Source: Nocardia flavorosea (lineage in GTDB: Bacteria > Actinomycetota > Actinomycetes > Mycobacteriales > Mycobacteriaceae). From it: a stretch of 64,000 bases of DNA. Within the stretch, counting starts at the first letter, position 1. The number at the start of each line of letters is the position of its first letter. This document shows positions 8,284 to 16,965 of the stretch, piece after piece. The notes below the pieces were generated by a model. The model saw only the letters and a program-made list of their open reading frames with translations, was not told where the DNA came from and ran no database searches. The translations under genes were made by a program, and so were the position numbers. The stretch is taken from NCBI RefSeq assembly GCF_015477805.1, contig NZ_JADLQL010000007.1, positions 62,001 through 126,000 on the forward strand, given 5' to 3'.

Positions 8284-10341
8284 GTGACGCAACCACAGCT
8301 CATCACCAGTGTTCTGGTGGCCAACCGCGGTGAGATCGCCCGCCGAGTCTTCGCGACGTGCCGCCGGATGGGGCTCGGCACCGTCGCCGTGTACTCCGAC
8401 GCCGACGCGGAATCACCGCATGTCACCGAGGCCGACGCGGCGGTCCGGCTGCCGGGTAACACACCTGCCGAAACGTATCTGCGCGCCGATCTCCTCATCG
8501 CCGCCGCCCGGGCCGCGGGGGCCGACGCCGTCCATCCCGGCTACGGTTTCCTCTCCGAGAACGCGGAATTCGCGCGGGCCGTGCAAGCGGCCGGACTGGT
8601 GTGGATCGGGCCGCCGGTCACCGCCATCGAGGAGATGGGTTCCAAGGTCGCGGCCAAGAAGATGATGGACGCCGCCGGGGTGCCGGTGCTGGCCGAACTC
8701 GACCCGGACGAAGTCACCGAGGACCAACTGCCGGTCCTGATCAAGGCGTCCGCCGGTGGCGGTGGTCGCGGAATGCGCGTGGTGCGCACGCTCGCCGAAC
8801 TTCCCGAGCAGTTGGCGGGCGCCCGCCGGGAAGCCGAATCCGCCTTCGGCGACCCGACGGTCTTCTGCGAGCGCTATCTCGAGACCGGTCGCCATATCGA
8901 AGTACAGGTGATGGCCGATACGCACGGCACGATCTGGGCGGTAGGCGAGCGGGAGTGCTCGATCCAGCGCCGGCACCAGAAGGTCGTCGAGGAGGCGCCC
9001 TCGCCGCTCGTCGAACGCATCGATGCCGTGCTGTCGGGCCCACCGGCAGACGGTATGCGGGGCCGGCTGTATGCGGCGGCTCGGCAAGCGGCCGCCGCCA
9101 TCGGTTACACCGGGGCCGGAACAGTCGAATTCCTGGCCGACGAATCCGGGGAGTTCTTCTTCCTGGAGATGAACACCCGGCTCCAGGTGGAACATCCGGT
9201 CACCGAATGCACCACCGGGCTCGACCTGGTCCAACTACAGATCGAGACCGCGCAAGGCGAACGGCTCCCGGCACAGCCCCCCGCCATGCGCGGTCACTCG
9301 ATCGAAGTCCGGCTCTACGCCGAGGACCCGGCGCAGGACTGGCAGCCGCAGAGCGGGACCGTTCATCGCATCGAGCTACCGTCGGTAGCCGCCGAATTCG
9401 ACCTGCTCGACCGTCCGGGTATCCGGCTGGACTCCGGTGTCGCCGACGGTTCGGTGGTCGGTGTCCACTACGACCCGATGTTGGCGAAGGTCGTCTCCTA
9501 CGGCCGCACCCGCGACGAAGCCGCCCGGCTGCTCGCCGGTGCGTTGCAGCGGGCCCGGATCCACGGCCTGGTCACCAACCGTGACCTCCTGGTACGGGTG
9601 CTGCGCCACTCCGCGTTCCTGGCCGGTGATACCGATACCGCCTTCTTCGCCACCCACGGCCTGGATTCCCTGGCCGCGCCGCTGGTGCGACCGGACGCCG
9701 AGAAACTGTCCATCGTCGCGGCCACGCTCGCCGAGGCCGCAGCCAATCGGGCCGGCGCCACCGTGGTCGCGGGGGTGCCCAGCGGCTGGCGCAACCTGCC
9801 CTCGCAAAAGCAGCGCAAAGCCTACGAAAGCCGCACATCCGGCGTGCACGAGATCGAATACCGGTTCACCCGAACCGGTGTCACGGTCGACGGTTTCCCG
9901 GAACTCGAACTGATCTCCGCCACGCCGGACCAGGTCGTCCTCGCGGTTTCCGGCGCATCCGGCCGAGACGAACACACGGATGCGCACGGGCCGGTCCGGC
10001 GGCAGTTCGCGGTAGCTCGCTACGGTGACCTGGTCTGCGTGGATTCCGCGTTCGGTCCGGTGGCGGTGCGGCGGCTGCCCCGTTTCACCGACCCGGCCGA
10101 CCAGGTCGCCATCGGCTCGCTACTGGCCCCGATGCCGGGCAGTGTGATCCGGCTCGGTGCCGAGGTCGGTAGCACGGTCACCGCCGGTCAGCCCATTCTG
10201 TGGCTGGAGGCCATGAAGATGGAACACACCATCGCCGCCCCGGCGGACGGCGTGCTCGGCGCCGTGAACGTCGAAGTCGGGCAGCAGGTCGATGTCGGGA
10301 CGGTACTCGCCGTGGTCGACCCGGCCGAACCGGGCGAGTAG
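8284..10341 (+). CDS. accA2: Acyl-CoA carboxylase biotin-containing alpha subunit, AccA2 type
   Basis: The alpha subunit carboxylates its own biotin with ATP and bicarbonate and passes the carboxyl to AccD2. The 685-residue protein starts VLVANRGEIARRVF (biotin carboxylase N-domain). It then has HPGYGFLSENAEFARA, the ATP-grasp glycine loop SAGGGGRGMRVV, GERECSIQRRHQKVVEEAPSP, and EMNTRLQVEHPVTE. A linker domain follows, and last comes the biotin-carrier domain with EAMKMEH; the biotinylated lysine is residue 645. GTG 8284 lies nine bases after the accD2 stop and aligns the N-terminus with the family. The protein is complete with both catalytic and carrier domains. Confidence 0.92.
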   Translation: MTQPQLITSVLVANRGEIARRVFATCRRMGLGTVAVYSDADAESPHVTEADAAVRLPGNTPAETYLRADLLIAAARAAGADAVHPGYGFLSENAEFARAVQAAGLVWIGPPVTAIEEMGSKVAAKKMMDAAGVPVLAELDPDEVTEDQLPVLIKASAGGGGRGMRVVRTLAELPEQLAGARREAESAFGDPTVFCERYLETGRHIEVQVMADTHGTIWAVGERECSIQRRHQKVVEEAPSPLVERIDAVLSGPPADGMRGRLYAAARQAAAAIGYTGAGTVEFLADESGEFFFLEMNTRLQVEHPVTECTTGLDLVQLQIETAQGERLPAQPPAMRGHSIEVRLYAEDPAQDWQPQSGTVHRIELPSVAAEFDLLDRPGIRLDSGVADGSVVGVHYDPMLAKVVSYGRTRDEAARLLAGALQRARIHGLVTNRDLLVRVLRHSAFLAGDTDTAFFATHGLDSLAAPLVRPDAEKLSIVAATLAEAAANRAGATVVAGVPSGWRNLPSQKQRKAYESRTSGVHEIEYRFTRTGVTVDGFPELELISATPDQVVLAVSGASGRDEHTDAHGPVRRQFAVARYGDLVCVDSAFGPVAVRRLPRFTDPADQVAIGSLLAPMPGSVIRLGAEVGSTVTAGQPILWLEAMKMEHTIAAPADGVLGAVNVEVGQQVDVGTVLAVVDPAEPGE

Positions 10342-10396
10342 CCGCGCTCACCGATGGCGCCGGATCGCAAAAAAGCACGGAAAATCAGGAGCAGCA

Positions 10397-11557
10397 ATGA
10401 GTTTCATAGAATCCGACGAACGCAAAGAGCTGCGGGCCGCCGTCGCCGCGCTGGCCGCGAAATACAGCTACCGCGACTATGTGCTGCCCAAGGCGCGTAA
10501 CAGCGAACCGCTGGACGAACTCTGGCAGGAAGCGGGCAGTCTCGGCTTCCTCGGCGTGAACCTGCCGGAGGAATACGGTGGTGGCGGCGCCGGTATGTAC
10601 GAGCTGGCGCTGGTGATGGAGGAATTGTCCGCCCAGGGCGCCGGACTGCTGCTCATGGTCGTCTCGCCCGCCATCTGCGGCACAATCATCACCAAATACG
10701 GCACCGATGCGCAGAAGTCCGAATGGCTGCCGAAGCTCGCCGACGGTTCGGCCAAAATGGTTTTCGGTATCACCGAACCCGACGCCGGCTCCAATTCCCA
10801 CCAGATCACCACCACCGCCCGCCGCGACGGTGATGATTGGCTGCTCACCGGCCGCAAGATCTTCATCTCCGGGGTCGATCAGGCCGAGGCCGTGCTGATC
10901 GTGGCCCGCACCGAAGACCACAAGACCGGCAAACTCAAGCCCGCCCTGTTCATCGTCCCCACCGATGCCCCCGGGTTCGAGAAGACCCCGCAGGATATGG
11001 ACATCATCGAACCGGACCACCAGTTCACCCTGTTCCTCGACGATGTCCGGCTGCCCGCCACGGCCCTGGTCGGCAAGGAGGACGCCGCCCTGATGCAGCT
11101 GTTCGCGGGCCTGAACCCGGAACGCATCATGGGCGCGGCGATGGCCGTCGGCATCGGCCGCTACGCCATCGACCGGGCCGTCGAATACGCCAAGGAACGG
11201 ACCGTCTGGAAATCCCCGATCGGCGCCCACCAGGGGATCGCGCATCCGCTGGCCCAGGTGAAGATCGAGGTCGAACTGGCCCGGTTGATGATGCTCAAGG
11301 CCGCCACTCTCTACGACGCCGGCGATGAGATGGGCGCGGCCGAGGCGGCCAATATGGCGAAGTACGCGGCCGCCGAAGCGAGTATCAAAGCCCTGGATCA
11401 GGCCATCCAGACCCACGGCGGCTCCGGTCTCACCACGGAATACGGTTTGGCCGCCATGCTCGGCGCGGCCCGGATCGCGCGGATCGCCCCGGTGAGCCGG
11501 GAAATGATCCTCAACTTCGTCGCCCAGCATTCGCTGGGACTGCCGAAGTCGTACTGA
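10397..11557 (+). CDS. fadE12: Acyl-CoA dehydrogenase (FadE12 type)
   Basis: This second acyl-CoA dehydrogenase of the operon has 386 residues. Visible family features are GFLGVNLPEEYGGGGAGM, FGITEPDAGSNSHQITTTARRDGDDWLLTGRKIFISG, FLDDVRLPATALVGKED, and a C-terminal region with IQTHGGSGLTTEYGLAAMLGAARIARIAPVSREMILNFV. The usual C-terminal catalytic Glu position again reads differently (IAPVSRE). The start ATG 10397 follows an AGGAGCAG ribosome-binding site. A 55-base gap after accA2 is the largest between the catabolic genes. Two dehydrogenases around one carboxylase suggest two oxidation steps on one substrate chain, or two substrates; the sequence cannot tell which. Confidence 0.85.
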   Translation: MSFIESDERKELRAAVAALAAKYSYRDYVLPKARNSEPLDELWQEAGSLGFLGVNLPEEYGGGGAGMYELALVMEELSAQGAGLLLMVVSPAICGTIITKYGTDAQKSEWLPKLADGSAKMVFGITEPDAGSNSHQITTTARRDGDDWLLTGRKIFISGVDQAEAVLIVARTEDHKTGKLKPALFIVPTDAPGFEKTPQDMDIIEPDHQFTLFLDDVRLPATALVGKEDAALMQLFAGLNPERIMGAAMAVGIGRYAIDRAVEYAKERTVWKSPIGAHQGIAHPLAQVKIEVELARLMMLKAATLYDAGDEMGAAEAANMAKYAAAEASIKALDQAIQTHGGSGLTTEYGLAAMLGAARIARIAPVSREMILNFVAQHSLGLPKSY

Positions 11558-11575
11558 GCGGCGGAGGTGGCTCCC

Positions 11576-12466
11576 GTGACCCGAACCGACCCCGCCGATC
11601 GAGTGGTGCGTTACGCCGTCGAGGAAGGCTTCGCCACCCTCACCCTGGATTCCCCGCACAACCGCAACGCTATCTCGTCTGCACTGGTCACCCAGCTTCT
11701 GGAAGGTTTCGAACGCGCCCGCGGCGATGGGGCTGTGCGCGGTGTGGTGCTCACGCACACCGGCAACACGTTCTGCGCGGGCGCCGATCTGAAGGAAGCG
11801 GTGGATGCCGATCCGGCGGCCGCCGCGGATATCCGCACCCAGTGGATGGTCCGGTTGCTGCGCACCATCCTGGAATTGCCGAAACCGGTGGTCGCCCGGG
11901 TCGACGGCAATGTCCGGGCCGGTGGGATGGGGTTGCTCGCGGCCTGCGATATCGCCGTCGCGGGGCGCGGCAGCAGTTTCGCCCTCACCGAAGCCCGGCT
12001 CGGCTTGGCGCCGTTCGTCATCTCCCTGACCTTGTTACCCAAGCTCACCGCCCGGGCCGCCGACCGCTACTTCCTGACCGGTGAGAAGTTCGACGCCGAT
12101 ACCGCCGAACGGATCGGCCTCATCACCCTCGCCGCCGACGATCCGCTGACGGCGACCACCGGCCTGCTGGCCGAACTCCGGCAGGGTTCGCCCCAGGGGC
12201 TCGCCGAGAGCAAACGCCTCACCACCGCGCCGGTACTCGCCGAATTCGACCGCAGTGCGGTGGAGTTGGCCCGGCGCTCGGGTCGTTTCTTCGGTACGCC
12301 CGAGGTGATCGAGGGGATGACGGCTTTCCTGCAGCGCCGCCCGCCCCGGTGGGCCGCCGAACCGAGCGGCTCGCCGGCCGAGCCTGCCACCGTAGGAGAG
12401 ACTCCGTCCGCACGGGAGCCCGCCGACTCCGCGGACCGGGCAGCGCACACGCGCTCGGCAGAATAG
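11576..12466 (+). CDS. echA7: Enoyl-CoA hydratase/isomerase family protein (EchA7 type)
   Basis: Crotonase-fold enzymes of this group hydrate an enoyl-CoA such as a glutaconyl-CoA made by the carboxylase. The 296-residue product shows VRYAVEEGFATLTLDSPHNRNAIS, the oxyanion-hole segment NTFCAGADLKEA, and VVARVDGNVRAGGMGLLAACDIAVA. The second oxyanion glycines are therefore present. The last 35 residues are a Pro/Ser/Ala/Glu-rich tail that looks unstructured. GTG 11576 is preferred to GTG 11567 because GGAGG (11563-11567) sits eight bases before it. It is followed after six bases by the operon's TetR gene. Confidence 0.85.
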   Translation: MTRTDPADRVVRYAVEEGFATLTLDSPHNRNAISSALVTQLLEGFERARGDGAVRGVVLTHTGNTFCAGADLKEAVDADPAAAADIRTQWMVRLLRTILELPKPVVARVDGNVRAGGMGLLAACDIAVAGRGSSFALTEARLGLAPFVISLTLLPKLTARAADRYFLTGEKFDADTAERIGLITLAADDPLTATTGLLAELRQGSPQGLAESKRLTTAPVLAEFDRSAVELARRSGRFFGTPEVIEGMTAFLQRRPPRWAAEPSGSPAEPATVGETPSAREPADSADRAAHTRSAE

Positions 12467-12472
12467 ACAGTT

Positions 12473-13075
12473 ATGGCGACACCGCATGAACCCAAACAGG
12501 ACCGCAGCCGGGCCACCCGGCAGCGGCTCCTCGAGGCCACCATCGACTGCCTGGCCGAAAAGGGCTGGGCCGCCGCAACGGTTTCCGTGGTCGCCGAACG
12601 GGCCGGGGTTTCGCGCGGTGCCGCCCAGCACCATTTTCCCACCCGGGAAGATCTGATCACCGCCGCCCTCACCTATATGTTCGACACCCGCACGGACCAG
12701 GCGATGACGGCGGCCGTCACCGAATCCGGCCGGGACCGTACCGAAGCGGTCGTCGCGGGTTTGGTCGAGTCCTACACCAGTCCGCTCTTCAAAGCGGCCC
12801 TCCAGGTGTGGACCCACGCCGCCGCCGATCCGGTCTTGCGGGAACGAATCGTTCCGCTGGAGGCGCGTTTCGGCCGCGGCGCCCACCGCCGCGCCGTCGC
12901 AGCGCTCGGCGTCGACGATTCCGATCCGGTCACCCACCACCTGGTCCAGGCGACCCTCGACCTGGCCCGCGGTCTCGGCTTGGCAGATGTTCTCACCGAT
13001 GATTCCGCCCGCCGCAAACAAATCGTCCACCAGTGGGCGACCACCCTGCACGAAGCCCTCGAAGCCCGGCGGTGA
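12473..13075 (+). CDS. TetR-family regulator of the acyl-CoA operon
   Basis: The 200-residue protein has a clear TetR helix-turn-helix: RQRLLEATIDCLAEKGWAAATVSVVAERAGVSRGAAQHHFPTREDLITAAL. A ligand-binding C-terminal domain of variable sequence follows. It is the last gene of the acyl-CoA operon, six bases after the hydratase gene, so it probably senses a CoA ester of the pathway and represses its own operon. The palindrome at 3711-3726 is the best candidate operator. Function and ligand are inferred from position only. Confidence 0.85.
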   Translation: MATPHEPKQDRSRATRQRLLEATIDCLAEKGWAAATVSVVAERAGVSRGAAQHHFPTREDLITAALTYMFDTRTDQAMTAAVTESGRDRTEAVVAGLVESYTSPLFKAALQVWTHAAADPVLRERIVPLEARFGRGAHRRAVAALGVDDSDPVTHHLVQATLDLARGLGLADVLTDDSARRKQIVHQWATTLHEALEARR

Positions 13076-13146
13076 CCGGGGCGGGTTTCTCCGGTGCTGT
13101 GCCGCATCCGGTAGTGGTTCATCACCACCGCCGGGCACGGAAACCT

Positions 13147-13161
13147 TTACCTCTCAGGTAA
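13147..13161. promoter_or_regulatory. TTACC-N5-GGTAA inverted repeat upstream of NTF2-fold gene
   Basis: TTACCTCTCAGGTAA is an inverted repeat with 6-bp arms (TTACCT/AGGTAA). It lies 64 bases upstream of the NTF2-fold gene at 13225. The same arms occur upstream of the NTF2-fold genes at 29419 and 39055, which suggests a shared regulator. Confidence 0.5.
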
Positions 13162-13224
13162 TCGCCACGCCGCACCGCGCGCTGCGAATATCGGGTGACA
13201 CGCAACCGAAGCCAGGAGAACCCG

Positions 13225-13644
13225 ATGACCGAAACCGCCGTTGCGCAGAGCACCCGGGCCACCGTCGAAAAATTTTTCGCGGCACGCGCGGCCGCCGATA
13301 CCGCGGCTCTCACCGCTTTGTTCGCCGACGAGGTCGATTGGCTGCTGGCCGACAACCCCGTGGTGCCCTGGATCAGGCCGCGCCGCACCGCCGCCGAATG
13401 TGGCGCCCAGTTCGATGAACTGATGGCATATGTTGTTGCCGAGGACGCCCGCGCCGAGATCGATACCTTCCTGGTCGACGGGGCGGACGCGGTCCTGTTC
13501 GGTCATGTCGCCGGCCGGGTGCGCGCCACCGGGAAAACTTTCGAGGGCCCGTTCGCCCTGCGGCTGACCGTCGAGAACGGCCGGATCACCCGGCACCACC
13601 TCTACGAGAACAGCCTCTCCATCGCCCAGGCCTGTATCGCCTGA
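13225..13644 (+). CDS. NTF2-fold (SnoaL-like) protein
   Basis: The 139-residue protein has the SnoaL-like layout: an N-terminal helix pair (TRATVEKFFAARAAADTAALTALFADEVDWLL), a middle with IRPRRTAAECGAQFDELMAYV, and strands VLFGHVAGRVRATGKTFEGPFALRLTVENGRITRHHLYE. This fold serves as small isomerases, cyclases, dehydratases or ligand carriers, and the substrate cannot be read from sequence. An AGGAGA ribosome-binding site precedes ATG 13225. It is monocistronic, after the TetR gene and convergent with the MarR gene. Upstream is a TTACC-N5-GGTAA repeat shared with two other NTF2-fold genes here. Confidence 0.75.
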   Translation: MTETAVAQSTRATVEKFFAARAAADTAALTALFADEVDWLLADNPVVPWIRPRRTAAECGAQFDELMAYVVAEDARAEIDTFLVDGADAVLFGHVAGRVRATGKTFEGPFALRLTVENGRITRHHLYENSLSIAQACIA

Positions 13645-13674
13645 ACGAGCTTCCGCGGTGAGCCGATCACGTGT

Positions 13675-14127
13675 TCATGTGTTCAGGTTCGCCGTCACCT
13701 CGCGGTATGCCTGGGTGGCCGCGGCGAAATAGGCGGTGAGTCCGTCGCGCTGGGCGGGGGTGAGTTCGGTGATCGCGGCGGCGATCGGTGCCTGGACACG
13801 GGCCAGGATCTCGGCCAATCGCTCGGGTTGCCGGCCGGTGACGTGGACCAGTACCCGGCGGCGGTCCGCCGCGTCGGGCACACGTTCGGCGAGGCCGGCG
13901 TTTGCCAGCCGGTCGACTGCGCGGGTGGTGGCGCTCGGGGATAGGCCCAGTCGTTCGGACAACTGTCCGGTGGTCATGGGGCCGTCCGCGTCGAGCAGGC
14001 TCAGGGCCTGGTAGTCCGTGGGGCCCAGCCCGCAGGTCTCGGCGGCGGTCAGGTGGAACTGAACCACCGAAGCGAGATAGCGGCGATAGATCTCGGGGCT
14101 TACTTCACCGTTGACGCTTGTTTGCAT
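13675..14127 (-). CDS. MarR-family transcriptional regulator
   Basis: The protein of about 150 residues has a winged-helix core: LGPTDYQALSLLDADGPMTTGQLSERLGLSPSATTRAVDRLANAGLAERVPDAADRRRVLVHVTG. C-terminal dimer helices follow. The frame remains open upstream, with starts at 14127 and 14148. Neither has a good ribosome-binding site, so the message may be leaderless. Both lie within two tandem palindromes (14122-14152) that are probably its own operators. It is divergent from the membrane-anchored SnoaL-like gene at 14147, its likely target. The ATG at 14148 would overlap the opposite-strand ATG at 14147. Confidence 0.85.
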   Translation of the reverse strand: MQTSVNGEVSPEIYRRYLASVVQFHLTAAETCGLGPTDYQALSLLDADGPMTTGQLSERLGLSPSATTRAVDRLANAGLAERVPDAADRRRVLVHVTGRQPERLAEILARVQAPIAAAITELTPAQRDGLTAYFAAATQAYREVTANLNT

Positions 14128-14152
14128 GCATGCAATTATTGCATTCATGCAA
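14122..14152. promoter_or_regulatory. Double MarR operator spanning both divergent start codons
   Basis: TTGCATGCATGCAA (14122-14135) is a perfect 14-bp palindrome. TTGCATTCATGCAA (14139-14152) is the same with one changed base. Their centres are 17 bases apart and they cover the start regions of the MarR gene (minus) and the gene at 14147 (plus). A MarR dimer bound here would block both promoters and both starts. Confidence 0.75.
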
Positions 14153-14809
14153 AAGAAAGCAAATTCCCCCCGGCAGTCCGGAACCGGGAGCCCGGCCCCT
14201 TTCCGGCGCGAGCGTCGTAAGCGGTGGCCATACGTCACCGGCGCCGTCGCCGCGGCAGTGGTGCTGGCCGGCGCAGGCGCATACGGCTGGCTCAGTGCCA
14301 CCTCCACCGTGGCGGACCCGGGGGCCGAATCCTGCGAACAAGTACCGGTGAATTGGGGCAGCACACCGCCGGACAGTCGGGCGGTCGCGGATATCTGTGC
14401 CACCATGACCGGACTCGTCGCAGCCTGGGACGAGAACGACGCGGTGGCCTACGGCGACTGGTTCACCGCCGATGCCATCTACACGACATGGGTCGGCACA
14501 CACTACGTGGGCCGCGACGATATCGTGCGCAGCCATCGTGCTCTCTTCACCGGCCCCCTGGCCGGAACCCGTTTGGCGGCCCGCTATCTCAGCTTGCGCT
14601 TTCTCACCGAAGAGGTGGCCGTGCTGGTCTCCCGCGGTGACACCTACAAGGACGAGGTGCCGGATTCGCTCGCGAAAATCCAGTCCTACACGCTGGTACG
14701 GCAGGACGATGCCTGGCGGATCGCCGCATTCCACAACACCGAACGCGGAAAGGTCATGGAACGTATCCAGTTCCTCTGGACCCCCGAAACCCGGCCCGCT
14801 GCCGAATAG
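14147..14809 (+). CDS. Membrane-anchored SgcJ/EcaC-type SnoaL-like protein
   Basis: The 220-residue product begins with a basic stretch (PFRRERRKRWPY) and one hydrophobic helix (VTGAVAAAVVLAGAGAYGWL), giving an N-terminal anchor or uncleaved signal. The rest is an NTF2-fold domain: AVADICATMTGLVAAWDENDAVAYGDWFTADAIYTTWVG, HYVGRDDIVRSHRALF and SYTLVRQDDAWRIAAFHNTE. It would therefore act outside the membrane. It is divergent from the MarR gene and starts within the double operator, so it is probably repressed by MarR and induced by its ligand. The substrate is unknown. Confidence 0.75.
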   Translation: MQKKANSPRQSGTGSPAPFRRERRKRWPYVTGAVAAAVVLAGAGAYGWLSATSTVADPGAESCEQVPVNWGSTPPDSRAVADICATMTGLVAAWDENDAVAYGDWFTADAIYTTWVGTHYVGRDDIVRSHRALFTGPLAGTRLAARYLSLRFLTEEVAVLVSRGDTYKDEVPDSLAKIQSYTLVRQDDAWRIAAFHNTERGKVMERIQFLWTPETRPAAE

Positions 14810-15030
14810 CGGTCGCACGCGGGCGTGCGCGGCGGAACGAAAGATCTCGAAGAAGGACCAGGTAACGGGCGTAATCGGTAGTTTGTGATACAGGTTCGGC
14901 CGCAGGAGGGCGAACCGGCTCACGCCGTTGTTCGATCACGATCGCGTTCGCGATCGGTGTGTTCGGTAGTTCGGGTTCGTCGCGCAGCAGGGCACGCGGA
15001 TCGCGGCCCTGCCGAGGAGAAGGGGCGTGA

Positions 15031-15354
15031 ATGGCGGATACAGGACGTTCGAGACGTACGGACCGGGTGGTCGCCGCGGTCGACACGTTGGGTACCAGGC
15101 TTTCCGCAGGATGGTTACGCCATGAGCTCGTGGTGGCGTCTCTGGTCCTCTCGTTGTTCACTCTCGTGATGGGACTGACATCCGAACACCCCGGGTGGCA
15201 GATCGGATACTGCGCGGCCGGCACCGCGGCGGGCACCGCTTCGGTGCTGGTACTGCGCAACGCCGGGCCCCGGCAGTGGGTGGCGTCCATCGGAATCGCC
15301 CTGGTGAACGTGCTCCTGTTGATCGTGTACGGGCGGATGTCCGGCGATCTGTGA
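15031..15354 (+). CDS. Small integral membrane protein (107 aa)
   Basis: After a polar, basic N-terminus (MADTGRSRRTDRVVAAVDTL), the protein has three hydrophobic helices: ELVVASLVLSLFTLVMGL, IGYCAAGTAAGTASVLVL and WVASIGIALVNVLLLIVY. This gives a plausible three-pass topology. The start ATG 15031 follows GAGGAGAAGGGG. I do not recognise a characterised family. The preceding 220 bases hold no other gene that I can support. It is convergent with the SDR gene. Confidence 0.65.
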   Translation: MADTGRSRRTDRVVAAVDTLGTRLSAGWLRHELVVASLVLSLFTLVMGLTSEHPGWQIGYCAAGTAAGTASVLVLRNAGPRQWVASIGIALVNVLLLIVYGRMSGDL

Positions 15355-15451
15355 ACAGCGGCGAAACCATCCGAACCGACCGGGGATACGGCGTACCGGA
15401 ACCGCGGTCCGCAGCGCGCAGCCGAAATACGCCGTAGGTGCTGCCCTGGAT

Positions 15452-16339
15452 TCAGTCCAGGCCGAATGAAACCGCGGTGAGTTCCTCGGAAACATCCCAG
15501 AGCCGTTCCGCAGTGCGCACATCACTGGCTGCGGCAGACCGGCCGACGAGTGCGGGGTAACCGTGGAGTTCCCCGCGGCCGTCCGGCCCCACATAGCTCG
15601 CCCCGGGCAGATCCTGGGTTGCGGCGAACAAGGTGGGCAGGGCGGCGCGTTCCGGCGTCTGGGCGAAGAACCGGCCCGCCAGGTGCACGAGCCCGACCAG
15701 GTATTTGTTGCGGTCCCGGGTGCCCAGCTCGGTGGCCGCATAGCCGGGGTGCGCCGCCGTCGCGCGGATTCCCGAACCGGCCCGCCGCAGCCGCCGTTCG
15801 AGTTCGAGCGTGAACAGCAGGTTCGCGAGTTTGGCGCGCGCGTAGGCCCGCACCGGGTTGTATCCGCTTTTCCGGAAGTCGAGATCATCGAAATCGATGC
15901 TGCCCGAGCGGTGCAGGCCGGAGGACAGTGTCACCACACGATCGGTGATCTGCGGCAGTAGCAGGTTGGTGAGTGCGAAATGGCCGAGATGGTTGGTGCC
16001 GAAATGCATTTCGAACCCGTCGGCCGTCCGGCCTTCCGGCACCATCGCGACCCCGGCGTTGTTCACCAGGATCGCGATCTCCCCGTCCCAGGCGTCGGCG
16101 AACGCGCGCACGGAGCCGAGATCGGCGAGATCGAGCCGGCGAACCTCGTGGTCGCCGCCGATCCGCCGCGCCGCCTCGGCACCGCGGTCGAGATCGCGGA
16201 CGGCGAGCACGGTATGGGCGCCGGCGCGGGCGAACGCGGTCGCGGTACCGAAGCCCACGCCGCTGTTCGCGCCGGTGACGATGACGGTTCGGCCGTCGAG
16301 AGCGGGCATATCGGCTGCGGTCCAGTGCGTGGAACTCAT
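15452..16339 (-). CDS. Short-chain dehydrogenase/reductase (retinol-dehydrogenase-like)
   Basis: This is a 295-residue classical SDR with the cofactor loop TGANSGVGFGTATAFARAGA and AVRDLDRG, whose Arg suggests NADP preference. It also has LVNNAGVAMVP, the catalytic Ser in VVTLSSGLH, and YARAKLANLLF carrying the YxxxK dyad. Length and motifs fit the WW-oxidoreductase/retinol dehydrogenase-like SDR group common in actinobacteria. The physiological substrate is unknown. It stands alone, downstream of the ohr/ohrR unit and on the same strand. Confidence 0.85.
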   Translation of the reverse strand: MSSTHWTAADMPALDGRTVIVTGANSGVGFGTATAFARAGAHTVLAVRDLDRGAEAARRIGGDHEVRRLDLADLGSVRAFADAWDGEIAILVNNAGVAMVPEGRTADGFEMHFGTNHLGHFALTNLLLPQITDRVVTLSSGLHRSGSIDFDDLDFRKSGYNPVRAYARAKLANLLFTLELERRLRRAGSGIRATAAHPGYAATELGTRDRNKYLVGLVHLAGRFFAQTPERAALPTLFAATQDLPGASYVGPDGRGELHGYPALVGRSAAASDVRTAERLWDVSEELTAVSFGLD

Positions 16340-16531
16340 ACCCCGACGGTATCGGGCCCGGCCGGTCCCGGGGGACCGTTCGGAAGCGACGGTCGTCGCC
16401 GGGTTTCGCCGGGCGCGTCCCGGCTGCCGGTCAGGGGCCGTTCAGGGACGCCGTCGACGAAATCCCGCGCACGAGGCCGACGCCGAAACCGGCTGACCTC
16501 GTGCGCAGGGCCGGTCGATCGCCGGGACCGG

Positions 16532-16957
16532 TCAGTCGTCGGTGACGACGACGTCGACGTCGATATTGCCGCGCACCGCGTTCGAGTACGGGCACACCTG
16601 GTGCGCGGCGTCGGCGAGTTCCTGGGCGGCGGCATGGTCGAGGGTGGGGATGACGACCTCGAGCGTGACGGCCAGACCGAACCCACCGCTACCGTTCGGG
16701 CCGATGCCGACCCGGGCGCCGACGCTGGAGTCGCCGATTTCCACCTTCTTCGTGCGGGCAACCAGTTGCAGCGCGGAGTGGAAGCAGGCGGCGTACCCGG
16801 CGGCGAACAACTGTTCCGGGTTGGCCCCGTCACCGCTGCCGCCCATCTCCTTCGGCATGGCCAGTTGCAGGTCGATCCGCCCGTCCGGGGTGCGGGTGCG
16901 GCCGTTGCGGCCGGCGCCGGTGGAGATCGCTTCGGCGGTGTAGGCGATATCGGGCAT
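16532..16957 (-). CDS. ohr: Organic hydroperoxide reductase Ohr
   Basis: Ohr is a thiol peroxidase that detoxifies organic and fatty-acid hydroperoxides. The 141-residue product carries both reactive cysteines in context: FAAGYAACFHSAL (Cys 58, peroxidatic) and HQVCPYSNAVRGN (Cys 122, resolving). ATG 16957 gives the usual N-terminus (MPDIAYTAEAISTG) and has GAGGA upstream. An alternative ATG at 16969 overlaps the ohrR stop. It lies directly downstream of ohrR, so the repressor and enzyme form one operon derepressed by peroxide. Confidence 0.94.
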   Translation of the reverse strand: MPDIAYTAEAISTGAGRNGRTRTPDGRIDLQLAMPKEMGGSGDGANPEQLFAAGYAACFHSALQLVARTKKVEIGDSSVGARVGIGPNGSGGFGLAVTLEVVIPTLDHAAAQELADAAHQVCPYSNAVRGNIDVDVVVTDD

Positions 16958-16965
16958 CGGATTCC

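Noticed and set aside
10385..11758. 457-codon minus-strand frame opposite fadE12
   Set aside because: Shadow of the acyl-CoA dehydrogenase; no start signal and no coherent domains.
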